Shown: positions 11,853-22,230 of the stretch, one piece after another
Numbering within the stretch: position 1 is the stretch's first letter
Layout of the letters: each line of letters begins with the position of its first letter
Program-made: the position numbers and the translations under genes
The notes under the pieces: generated by a model
Told to the model about the DNA's origin: nothing
What the model saw: only the letters and a program-made list of their open reading frames with translations
The model's database searches: none
Assembly: GCA_016271365.2 (NCBI GenBank)
Contig: CM057459.1
Location: forward strand, 485,101,501-485,165,500
Reading direction: 5' to 3'
DNA: 64,000 nucleotides
Source: Neoceratodus forsteri
Taxonomy: Eukaryota > Chordata > Ceratodontiformes > Ceratodontidae

Positions 11853-13009
11853 TGTCACAAATGCACTCAGCAGGTCAGGCCCTCTGCTCCCCCAGTGCCA
11901 ACCTCCGAGTGCAGTAATGTGAACAGGTAACAGAGAGGGTAACCTTCCTGTCTGCTTTGGGGTCCAAATCACCTTTAGTCTCAAGTTCTGCGGGGATTCA
12001 AACTGTGAACCTTATGCTAGCGTACCCAAATGTACAGGCACAGATAATCTTCTCTTCAGGGAGATGCAAGATATCTTTTGCCTAAGTACACCTAACCAGG
12101 TATCCAAAATGAACCCTTAAAACTCTATAAAAGACCTTAGGTATATTCTTACCTTTGCCCAGTTCGGTAACACCATCAAGCACTTCAGAACAGCTGTCAA
12201 CTTAACCACGTATACATCACATGCAAAAACAACTTCAAAGACACACCCAGAAAGTCTTTTTAAATGTAAAGGGCACTTTACTTAAAGATGATAAAAGCAT
12301 GAAAAACATAAACACAGAACAATATATCAAAGAGCATAAAATCACTTAAAAGAAAACAAGGAAAAGTACAAACAAAAACTCCTACCACAATACAATTAGA
12401 CTTTTTCTATCTAATGTATTACCTCTATAGTGCTTATAGTTAGATCTTGTCTCTTAAGAACCCAAAAAGAAATGTCACCAAGATCAGACACAAGTCCTAG
12501 TTAAACTGTGTCTCTCTCATGCACCCCTTCTATGATGTCATCTAGCTCCTCCTTTTAGAATATAAAAAACATATACAGACAATGATCTTCCTGTCAGGAG
12601 ATATTTTAAATACTGTGACTTCAGCAAAAACTAATTTCCCAAATTATGACAGTCTTTAATCAAGCCTTTCCTTTGATCTTGAGCAGTTCCTGTTCCCAAG
12701 GCATCAAAGTTTTTTTTTTACAACTTTAGCACCATGGTGGTATAACATGTTTTTCCTCTAAGACGTCATAAAAGTTTACAAGCCCTATATCCTGGCAGCT
12801 GGGTCAGTTCTAATTTAAGACAGGAAAACAGGAGACCCTTAATTAAGTCTGTTTAGTCTTTTAATTACCTCCTGATTTCAGATCACTTGTCACTTCACTG
12901 ACCTGTGGGGGCACCCATAGCAGAAGATATCTCATGTGAGACACTCACATACCACATTCTATATTATAAATATCATAGAACAATCATAACCAGCTGGCCA
13001 AGCATCACA
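11853..13009. mobile_element. Solo LTR, TGT...ACA ends, 5-bp TSD GCTGT
   Basis: A 1157-bp segment interrupting CR1-2. It begins TGTCACAAATG and ends GCATCACA, so it has TG...CA termini with TGT...ACA extension. It is flanked by exact 5-bp duplications GCTGT at 11848-11852 and 13010-13014. CR1 coding sequence resumes directly on the other side. There is no gag, pol or primer-binding site, so this is a solo LTR left by recombination between two LTRs. Orientation is unresolved; a TATAAAAG motif at about 12126 on the plus strand is a possible promoter hint. A gypsy-like or endogenous retroviral origin cannot be separated from the sequence alone. Confidence 0.82.
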
Positions 13010-13020
13010 GCTGTCAGAGG

Positions 13021-14530
13021 GGCTAAGGCAAGAAAGGAGGAAGGAACAGAACAGGATAATAAGAAGGGAGACAAGACCTTCTTCCATTATTTTAGTGAGA
13101 GGAAGAAGACTAGAAATGGTATTGTTAGGCTAAAGAAGGGAGAGGGTGAGTGGGTGGAGGATGACCTTGAAAAAGCTTAGATACTGAACAAGTATTTTTG
13201 CTTAGTATTTACCAAGGAAGAGACAAGGATGGGGCCAAGACTCATGAGGAAAGGTGTATAGGTGCAGAGGCAGACACCAGCTCATTTACTGTGGAGAAAA
13301 TCTTGGAGGAACAAGGAAAAGTAAAGACAGACAAGGCAATGGGCCCAGATGGGATTCACCCTAGAGTGTTGAAGGAACTCAGGGAAGTCTTAGCAGGTCA
13401 GCTGATGACCCTCTTCAACCAATCACTAGAGATGGGGGAGGTACCTGGGGACTGGAAGAGGGCAGAGGTGGTCCCCCTGCACAAGACTGTAAGTTAGGAG
13501 AAGGCAGGCAATTACAGACCTGCAAGCTTGGCCTCAGTTGTGGGGAAGCTGATGGAGTCCCTGCTTAAGGAGATGGTAGTGAAGTTCCTGGAGTCAAGTG
13601 GTGCAAAAGACCCAAGGCAGCATGGATTCACTGAGGGCGGGTCTTGTCAGACTAATCCTATCTGTTTCTTTGACTGGGTGACCAGGGTGCTGGATCAGGG
13701 AAGGGTTGTGGATGTGGCCTACCTGTATTTCAGTAAGGCCTTTGACACCATTCCACATAGAAGGTTGTTAACAAATTGAAGAATTTGGATGTGGGCTCTA
13801 AAGTGGTAAAATGGGTTGGAAGCTGGCTAAAAGGCAGGACCTGGGGGTGGTTGTAAATGACATAAAATCAGAAGAGGGTTGGGTGACCATTGGGGTTCCA
13901 CAGGGATCATGCTGTGTCCAGTCCTATTCAATGTCTTCATAAGCGACATTGCAATGGGACTGGAGGGGAAAGTATGCCTGTTTGCAGATGACACCAAGAT
14001 CTGTAACAGAGTCGACACACTGGAGAGGCTAGATAAAATAAGAAAAGACCAAAGACTACTTGAAGAATGGTCAAGGGTTTAGCAGTTGGATTTCAATGCT
14101 AAGAAGTGCAAGATAATGCACCTGGGACACAGAAACCCAAGAGAGGAATACAGGATGTGGGGGGCAGGTTCTAGCCACCACAAGTCAGGAAAGAGACCTG
14201 GGGGTTATCATATCCAATGACCTGAAGTCAGCCAAACACAGCAAAAAAACACTGGGGAAAGTAAACAGAATACTGGGGTGCATAGGAAGGGGCATAACCA
14301 GTAGGAGGAGTGAAGTGGTGATGCCACTGTATAGATCACTGGTGAGGCCTCATCTGGAGTACTGTGTCCAGTTCTGGAGACCATTCTTCAGGAAGGACAT
14401 AGACAAAATGGAAGCAGTGCAGAGAAAAGCAACAAAAATGATACATGGACTGCACCACAAGACTTATGAGCAAAAACTCAAGGAACTAAACATCTATTCA
14501 TTGGAAGAGAGAAGGGAGAGGGGGATATGA
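13021..14530 (+). pseudogene. CR1 ORF2 reverse transcriptase, broken
   Basis: Continuation of CR1-2 ORF2 after the LTR. 13021-13180 holds the linker (GDKTFFHYFSERK). 13198-13497 has KAMGPDGIHP and WKRAEVVPLHK. 13528-13779 has the QHGFTEGGSCQTN block and motif A, which reads AYLYFSKAFDTIPHR, so the first catalytic aspartate of the usual AYLDFSKAFD is tyrosine. 13879-14082 carries CPVLFNVFISDIA and FADDTKI (motif C intact). 14315-14530 has [16 protein letters not shown] and the C-terminal helices. Several stops separate these frames. Confidence 0.87.
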
Positions 14531-14905
14531 TAGAGACTTTCAAATACCTTAGAGGAATAAATAGGGTACAGGAGGGGAGCATATTTCAGAGAAGAAAGTG
14601 CACAAGGACAAGGGGACTTAACATGAGGCTGGAGGGAGGGAGGCTTAGGGGGAATGCTAGGAAGTATTTTTTCCACAGAGAGGGTGGTGTATACATGGAA
14701 CAGCCTAACAGCAGAGGTGGTGGAAGCAAAAACAGTACAGGGATTCAAAAGTGCATGAGATAAGCATAAAGGCACTCTGCTGTACAGCAGAGCAGGGGAA
14801 AGGCAGTCCAGAAAAGAGTAGGGATTGCCAAACCAAGTAGGGAAATGGGAAGACTAGGTGGGCTGTATAGTCCTTATCTACCGACAGATTCTATGTTTCA
14901 ATGTT

Positions 14906-15295
14906 TGGGGGGGGTGACAGTTATGTCTGTGGCAGTAACAGACATCAATGAACCATATTTGGTTTTCAGCAGGCTGATCATGACAGATGTGCTTGCTTGA
15001 TGGTATTATGTAGATCAAAGGAAAGAGCTGACCTATGATTGGATCAGTACTTTCCTTTGAAATACACAAGGTTTCTGCCCAGCAAGCCAGACCATTGTCA
15101 TGACCAGACTGCCTGATGACTGATGTGACACTGACAAGCCCCTTGCATGCCGTATGTGTTGGACTTGATAGTGTTACACCCCTCAAAAGCCACTCTTCTA
15201 GTAAGACGGTCACTCTGCGTGCATCCATGGTGAATATAAAAATGACAATTATGAACAAAAGTATAAAATGCATTAAAAAGCCATTAACAGACATT
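14906..15295. other. No feature recognised
   Basis: Spacer between the CR1-2 tail and the first V-SINE. A 165-residue minus-strand open frame crosses it but resembles nothing I know and overlaps the SINE, so I do not call a gene. Confidence 0.45.
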
Positions 15296-15553
15296 GGCAG
15301 TGTCAGTGGTTCAGCAGGTAGCACACTCACCTCTGAGACTGGGAGATTAGAAGGCTGTGGGTTGTAGCCCTTCACCAGGCACTTGGGTTACTATCCCAAT
15401 ACTAACACTGCAGTGTAGTATGAGGTGGGTGCTGCACTCCTGAGGTGCCATCTTTTGGATGAGACGTTAAACTGGGGTCCCATCTGCCTGTTCTGGTGGC
15501 AGTTCTTGTGGATGTTAAGGATCCCATGTCACTTCTTGAAAAGAGATGGGGAA
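15296..15553 (+). mobile_element. V-SINE copy 1, 5' half (tRNA head and V core)
   Basis: A tRNA-derived head with an A-box-like 'tggttcagcagg' (about 15307) and a B-box-like 'gggttgtagccc' (about 15359) is followed by the V-SINE core ('gatgagacgttaaac' at about 15458, then 'gatcccatg'). This core is shared by SINEs of sharks, lungfish and bony fish (Lun1/HE1-type V-SINEs). The copy is interrupted at 15553 by the Tx1-like LINE and resumes at 22046. The left TSD, AAGAGATGGGGAA, is at 15541-15553. Confidence 0.85.
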
Positions 15554-15651
15554 CATTTTATTGAAGAAAAACTGAACATGACAAAACACAAAATATAACA
15601 ACAGTAAACAAATGTACAGGAACAAAATAAGAAAGATACATACAGCAATAC

Positions 15652-16257
15652 TGCTTGGTGAGGCCGCACCTCGAGTACTGTGTGCAGTTTTGGAGGCCAC
15701 ACTTAAAAAGGGGCATTAAACTCCTGGAGAGGGTCCAGAGGAGGGCAACCAAAATGACTTGGGGCTTGGGGGACAGGACCTATGAGGAGAGGCTCGAAGA
15801 GCTAAATATGTACACATTGGAAGAGAGAAGGGACCGGGGGGACATGATAGAGGTCTTCAGGTACATGAAGGGGTAAATAGGGAGGAACAGTCAGGTGCTG
15901 AAGGAAGGAGGAGGTGCCACTAGAGGGCATGGGTGGAAGCTTGGAGGGAAGATTCAGGGGAGAAAGGAGGAGATGCTACTTCACTGAGAGGGTGGTGGAG
16001 CCATGGAATGTGCTGCCTAGGAGGCTGGTGGAGGCAGAGATGGTGGAGGGGTTCAAGAGGGGGTTGGGCAGGTACTGGGGAAGGGTTCTGGAAGCAAAAT
16101 CCAATGCAGCGAGAATATCCGGAACTGGGAAGGGAGAAGTCAGAGAAGGTGAAGGGGGCAGCAAGGTCTGCTCCCAGGGTGGGGGCTGACCAAACGAGCA
16201 GACGCAAAAGACCATTAGGCCTATTCTGCTGGCATTTTAGTATGTTAGTATGTTAGT
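15652..16257 (+). mobile_element. CR1 3' end nested in Tx1-A (CR1-3)
   Basis: A 5'-truncated CR1 of about 606 bp. It starts in the RT C-terminal region ([15 protein letters not shown] at 15655) and ends in a tail of the form (TTAGTATG)n at 16238-16257. The flanking 'aatac' at 15647-15651 and 16258-16262 is a likely short TSD. The tail unit differs from the (ATGTTTCT)n tail of the other CR1 copies, which suggests another CR1 subfamily. Tx1-A sequence is collinear with Tx1-B on both sides. Confidence 0.82.
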
Positions 16258-16282
16258 AATACAGTCAAACTCAAACAGCAAG

Positions 16283-19200
16283 TCATCCTATTTTATCTTT
16301 CATGAATGGGACTGCTGTCCACCTAATTTTCCATACACTAGCAGTCATATACTGTTGTTCAAACAGACATTGCTTACTAATTTCAGTTTCAATGATACGA
16401 ATAACCATCCCTGGATCCTGAGTTATCGGTTGTAATACAAATTTACATCTGACTTGCCATAAAATAAACTTTATAAAAGAAAGAAATAATCGTACTGTGT
16501 CATTCGGTAAACCTAAATCTGTCATACTGAAACCTCCCACCACTTCAGCATAAGTAAGCCTACCCCAATGGAGGTGGTTCCATCCCTGCACCAACCAACC
16601 CCACATTTCCTTCACAAACGGACAAAGAATAAGAAAAGGAGTCATTGATTCTTCCTGTTCCACACAACTCGGTCTTGGGCACATTCTTTTCTCCCATTTT
16701 TTATGCTTCGCATTCCCCTTAACACATAAACGGCCATGTGCACTTAACCAAGTGACATCCCAAAGTCTAGGCGGGATGCATGGATCCCTCAAGGTCTCCA
16801 AAATATTAAAAAAATGTTGTGAGGCCACTACCTTAAATTGGATCTGTGGTATACCAATTTTGTTTTGTTTCTTATTATATAATAGTTTATTAGTGGTGGA
16901 AGCCAAGATACTTAATTCCAAGCTCCACTGTTTTAACTTACTGAAAGCCGATCTAAAAAACACACATTTAGTCTTGACAAGTGTAGTCAACACTTCCTGT
17001 TTCTCCCATGTTTGATAAAGAGGTCTAATCCAGTGTTCAGCAAAAGGGATCCACAGTGCTGTATTAGGTTTAGACAGATCAAGTAAATTGCTACAAAAAA
17101 ATGTTGTAGAAAAAACAAAAAAACAATTGGGTTAATCAGATTTAATCCACCTTTTTCTACCGAAAGATACAAAATGTCTCTCGTAATGGGATTCAGCCAG
17201 CTGCCCCATATGATCTGAAATACTAGCCTCAATAGGTGTGTTTCTAGCATCTAAGGCAAGAGGTAGACAGCACTAATAAATAAAAATATTGGAATTAAAA
17301 AATGTCTTGACCACCGCCACTTTCTTCTTTTTGTTTGGTTCCATGATTTCCAAATGGCTACTCTAGTAGAAGCAAATTCCAACTTTTTGTTCCAGTTTAA
17401 TACACTATTGTCCCCATTCCCAAACCAAACCCCTAAATACTGAAACGGATCATTGGAAACTGTAATACCATGCCATGTGTAATTCTTGGTGACCAACCCT
17501 CCCAAAGGATAAGTTATACTTTTCCGTTTATTTAAAAATGCTCCTGTCAGTTGTGAATATTTTTCAATCAGATTCAAAACTCTATCTACCGACAGTTCAT
17601 CAGTTATGATTATACACACATCATCTGCATAAGCAGTGACACGTACCTCCACCCCACCATGGCCTAATACCCCTGATACCCATATTCTGTTGCAATAAAC
17701 GTAACAATGGATCTAAGCAAAAACATAGAGCAGAGGGCTTAGTGGGCACCCCTGTCTCAATCCCCTAGAGACAGTGATGTATGTTCCTAGATGCCCATTC
17801 ACCATGGGAATTGCCTGTGCATGATCATACAATAAGGAGATCCATTGCATAAAACATCCTGGAATACCATAAGATGTAAGAACCCATGTAATAAAGTGAT
17901 GGGGAACCCTATCAAAGACCTTTTCCTTGTCCAATGACATAATACACCCCTTAATATGTGCCTCTTTACCCTGTTCCACCAATTCTTGAATCAATAACAA
18001 ATTATGCTGTATGGAACGATTAGGTACCACACATGTTTGAGCTGAAGTAATTAAATAAGATGTCAAGGTTAGTAATCTATAATGTAATATTTTCATCAAG
18101 ATTTTATAGTCGGAATTCAATAGACTTATTGATCTCCAATTGTCAAGGTGAGACCTATCTCCATGTTTGTACACCGAAATTTGTACGGCAATACAGAAAT
18201 GAAAATCTATCTGCAAGGTTTGCAATACCCAATTAAAAACAACTATCAAAATCTGTGTAATCAAATCCTTAAATGTTTGATAAAATTCAGCAGGGCGCCC
18301 ATCAATACAAGGGGCAGTATTTCTCTTGAGACTGCCAATTGCCTGCTCAATTTCTTTAATGGAAAGGGGCGCAGTAAGTACCAATAAAAACTCTGATGGC
18401 ACATCAGGTATATCAAGGAAAGATAAAAATGCATTCAATACCCCCTCATCAATTGGAGAAACTGTGTACATATCTGTTAAATACACAGACACAGTTTCCA
18501 AAATACTAGGACCATCCTTTACTACTGAACCAGAACGTGTTTTAAGAGAAGACATAAAATGGGCTGATACCCTCTGGGAACAGCTTTTAAAAGCATCACC
18601 AAAACCTGTTTTACCTTGAGAACATATCTTATGTTCAAGTAACATTGAAGTGGCTCTAGAATATTGTAGAGCAAACACAGCTTTTTTAATATTCAAGGCC
18701 TGTGCCATCAAACTAAGGTGTTGTATGTTAATAATCGAGTAAATTTTGTTTAACTGTAAGCACAACTTAAGATACTGTTTATATTGATCTTGTCGCTGTC
18801 TAGTGGAATACATCTGAAAAACTTTCCTTAACCCCGTTTTGTTGTTTTCCCACCACATACTCACATTAGCAGTCAAACCAGCTACTGACATTCGTGCTCT
18901 AAGAAATTTAGTAGTCTCTACCAGTAACTGTTTCTCTGTTAAAACTGCTGTATTCATTTTCCAGTAGCCTCTCCCATAAGTAGGACCATTAATGTTACCC
19001 AAGATAACCTGAAGGATGACATGGTCAGAAATCTCTAAAGGTATCGCCATTGCTCTTCCTACCCCAATATTAGATTTAGTAAACACAAAATCAATCCTGG
19101 TTGACAGAGCTCCTCGAAAAAAAGTATGTCCTCCCTTCTGATGTACAGATATACATGTATCTTGTAATTGGCTTTGAGCCAGTATATTAATAAGACAATT

Positions 19201-19686
19201 GGAGCCACAATACATTTTCGTTGTTTTTGCACTCCTACAGTATCACCAACATTCACCACACAATTGAAGTCACCCCCTCCAAATCACGTCCTTTGTTGTT
19301 ATTAAGAAGGGTTTAATAGAGTTAAACAAAACCATCCTTTCCTTCTTAGTGAGAGGGGCATAAACATTTATCAACCTCCACCCAACCTCCTCATATGTGA
19401 AATCTAGCAGTAAAGCCCTTCCCAATGAAATCTCTACTAATCTAGAAATTCTAAATTTATCCCCCTTAAATAGGATACCGACCCCCTCACAGATGTCTGT
19501 GCCAAAAGGAAAAAAGGAAGGGTCCCAACACCACAATTGTTGGGCCGATCTGACCAATGAAATGGTATTCAACCTAATGTCCTGCAAAAGGCAGATATCA
19601 CTCCATAAATCTTTTAATACTGAGAGCGTAATCAATCTCCTTTTTGCATTTGTTATACTATTAACATTAATAGTAGCTAAACTCAT
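16283..19686 (-). pseudogene. Tx1-A ORF2 (APE endonuclease, RT, C-terminal Cys/His)
   Basis: The endonuclease starts at 19686 with MSLATINVNSITNAKRRL (Asn block), then LLQDIRL where most L1-type enzymes have QET, then GRALLLDF; its His block SDHVILQVI falls in the 500-residue frame 17713-19215. That frame also holds the RT fingers (KRNTAPCIDGRPAEFY), motif A (MSLDKEKVFDRVPHHF) and motif B (GLRQGCPLSPLLYV). A frameshift leads to 17251-17652, which has motif C YADDVC near 17621-17635. 16987-17250 and 16283-16993 hold the C-terminal region with a Cys/His segment (MCPRPSCVEQE...ILCPF). The RT catalytic aspartates remain. It would copy element RNA at the nicked SINE site. Three or four frame breaks disable it. 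Confidence 0.87.
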
Positions 19687-19728
19687 TTGTGGAATAAAGG
19701 TAGTCTGTGATGAAATTATTTAAGACAA

Positions 19729-22025
19729 TTAAGGTGGTTTTCTCACTCTAGTACTCCTTCGTACTCTTAGTCTAAGCCTAGTTTCACTGACAGCAACATC
19801 CCCCTTTTCATGAGATTCTACATCAGTGTCAGAAGAAGGAGGGGCTAAAGATGAGGCCTCTGAATCACCAACAGGTTCTGATTCCAGGGAATGATGAAAT
19901 AAGACCTCATATTTATTTGATAACACAATATTCTCATCCTCTGGGAAATTTGTCTTAGCAACCTTGGATCTAGGTTTGGTCAGCTTCAGGCTACGTTTTT
20001 TTGCCACACTTTTAACAAGTTGGGAGGGGCATCTTAGTTACTTTTATCCCTGTAGCAATAGGGGGCTGTTCAACTGGCAACTGAAGGGCCTGTGCTGCCA
20101 TTACATCTGGCTCTTCAGATATTATGGTGGTTGTTTCCTCAAGTCTTTCAACCTCCACTGGAGGGGTGGGGGCTGGAGGATCAGTCCTGGGTTCAGGGGG
20201 TGATTTTTGGGGCTGAGCTCTCCTTTTGGACATCTCTCATTTCTGAGCTTCCTGAATAATGACATCATGACTTTTCCTATCAGTGTGGTTATGGGTAGCC
20301 CATGGACAAGATCTATAGGTATGCCCTGCTTCAAAAACGTAAGTTGCATTTTAAATCTGCCTGGCACTCTGAACTATGGTGACCAAATTCCAAACAGGTT
20401 ACATCTCAGTCTATCACATGATGAGCCCAAATGAGTGTGGGCCCCACATTTAAAACAAGCCCTTGGTTGTCCTGGGTAAAAACAATGACCTCTCTCATTA
20501 CCTAAAAATATACTATTAGGCAAATGAACTGGGCGAAACTATTATTCCGTAAGCGTACTTTAAATATCCACCCCCCATTCCATATACACTCCATCATAAA
20601 TGGGGGAAGGAAAACCAAGTACTTCACCCTTTTTTTGAAACCAATAAACTACATCATGGATTGATACTGATTCATTATGGAACAATACTGTCACATTTTT
20701 AACAGATGGTTTTGTCAAAGGCATCACTTTAAAGGGCAGCCATAATTCAATGTACTTAAGAGAGTCCAATTTTGACCAGAAACAGTCTAGGCCCTGTGGA
20801 GAAGCAAAACTTACATCATAAATCACTGAGCCTGATACATGAATCAAAGCATGGATTTCATTTGAAAAAAAACATTGAATCTTTAACAGTGTCCTCCCAC
20901 ATACACACGACCCAGAGCAATGTCCAGACCACCCAAATACTCTAAATGCACAGCATTCCATCTTTGTTGGGGGGGGGGATCCTGAGAAAGGGTCTTTCTA
21001 ATGAAAGGACTCCCATGTAGTTTTTGATTGTTAACTTAAGTCAGGTAATGTTTCAGACTGCATTAATTCTGTCTCTACAATATCTCCCCACTCTGTGGGT
21101 TTAATGACAGACCCCTCTGACTCAGAGGAGGAAGATTCCGAAAAATGTAATAGGTTAGTTTCGTTTTCACTTCGCTCTACCTTGTCACGTATTATAGGCT
21201 GCGGTTCTTCAGGTTTTTCCTGTGGACATTCAGGGACTCCTAAAGCAGCCTGCACAACAGCGGGAGCATAAATTTGTCCTGGAATCAGACTGTGGGCCGG
21301 GTCCGGGATCCACACACCCGAATCACCACATTTCCATCCTGCGCTCATTAGAGAACACTCCAACGAGGACAGCGAGCGTTTACGGGTCGGGAAGGGAGGA
21401 TTTTCCTCAACTCTACCTTTCCTCAAGCTGAAACTTTTGCATTGAACATCAATAGGTTCTGAAACAGGAGGCAAAGAGGAACTCACTGGCCTTGGAAGTC
21501 GCTTTAAGGAAGACATTGCATTGTCTGACATAACAGGCCCTGACTAAGGTTTCAGTTTCAGCGTTTCAGGGTTTGACTCTGTCAGACTGATTCCCTTTGA
21601 TGATAGTGCATCATTAATCTGACTCGTACACCGCACTGTTTCAATCCATCAGCCTCTGCTTTAGCCAGCTCTGCTTGAATCATTCGTGCTGCTTCAAGAA
21701 CAAGACTGCTGTCCAAGAATTCACTCTATTTTTCAGAAATGTTTGAATCCGTCTCCTCCGGCAATGCAATTTCAGTAGGTAAATCCAAATTCAGCTGATG
21801 AAACACTTTATTTTGTTGCAATATGGAATGAAGCCAAACATCATCCAAGTCAAACAACCCTTTCGGTACACATATTGAAATTGGAACTGTAGTAGTCTCA
21901 ATATCTTCCATTACCATACAACTGTTAGAAATGAAGTCAGTCTCCTGTGCTGGACCTGAGGGCTGGGAGACCTGCTCTCCCGTAGGTACACCACCAGAAT
22001 GAACTTCCATCACATCAGCCTCCAT
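19729..22025 (-). pseudogene. Tx1-A ORF1 (RRM-like region and zinc knuckle), broken
   Basis: ORF1 binds element RNA. The first plausible ATG is at 22025, only 20 nt inside the element, opening MEADVMEVHSGG. The N-terminal part (21726-22025, 21031-21531) is Ser/Pro/Glu-rich and low complexity. 20560-20961 is a globular block (GLDCFWSKLDSLKYIELW ... TVLFHNESVSIHDVVYW) that aligns with Tx1-B 30926-31139 and looks RRM-like. About 20387-20490 encodes one intact CCHC knuckle, CFKCGAHTHLGSSC, and the start of a second one that is broken. The C-terminal piece (19729-20007) is basic (RLRLRVRRSTRVRK). The frame is open upstream into SINE sequence but without an ATG. Confidence 0.75.
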
Positions 22026-22045
22026 AGCAGCGGTACCCCTACTGC

Positions 22046-22230
22046 AAGAGTAGGGGAATTTCCCCGGGGCCCTGGCCAAATATCCCCCGATTCACTAAAA
22101 TACCACTAACAGTTTAATCTGGTTCAAAGTCAGTTGGCATTCATCTGTATCCCCCTCCTCTGGGTCGTGCCTGAAAATAGGCAGAATTTGTCTAGTGCAC
22201 TTACCCAGTCAACAACAACAACTAACTAAT
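22046..22230 (+). mobile_element. V-SINE copy 1, 3' half
   Basis: The core resumes with the right TSD AAGAGTAGGGGAA (22046-22058), then 'tttccccgg' and 'cctggccaaat', followed by the tail 'ccactaacagtttaatctgg ... ggcattcatctgtatcccc ... aaaataggcag'. It ends near 'caacaactaactaat'. It matches the tails at 32256-32450 and 35641-35790. Confidence 0.85.

Larger units (their letters stand above)
9669..14905 (+). mobile_element. Near-complete CR1 LINE split by a solo LTR (CR1-2)
   Basis: The longest CR1 in the window: about 5.2 kb including a 1157-bp LTR, so about 4.1 kb of CR1. In order it holds ORF1 with an esterase-like domain (9780-10667), the endonuclease frame (10785-11561), the linker, the LTR (11853-13009), RT (13021-14530) and a 3' tail 'ttctatgtttcaatgttt' at about 14888-14905. 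The exact 5' end is uncertain. It is coding-dead because of stops and frameshifts. Confidence 0.85.
15554..22045 (-). mobile_element. Tx1-clade LINE inserted in V-SINE (Tx1-A)
   Basis: A minus-strand L1/Tx1-clade retrotransposon, about 5.88 kb without its own CR1 insertion, so close to full length. The left flank reads AAGAGATGGGGAA (15541-15553) and the right flank AAGAGTAGGGGAA (22046-22058), 11 of 13 identical and both V-SINE core. The element 3' end (low coordinate) reads CAATAAAATG with no poly(A) tail. It contains ORF1 (19729-22025) and ORF2 (16283-19686). A second element, 26473-32255, occupies the same SINE site. Confidence 0.88.

Noticed and set aside
15296..15370. Functional tRNA gene
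   Set aside because: Only A- and B-box-like motifs are kept. The cloverleaf is not restored and the sequence continues into the V-SINE core.
14878..15375. 165-residue minus-strand open frame
   Set aside because: It overlaps the V-SINE head, has no family resemblance and no supporting structure, so it is a chance frame.
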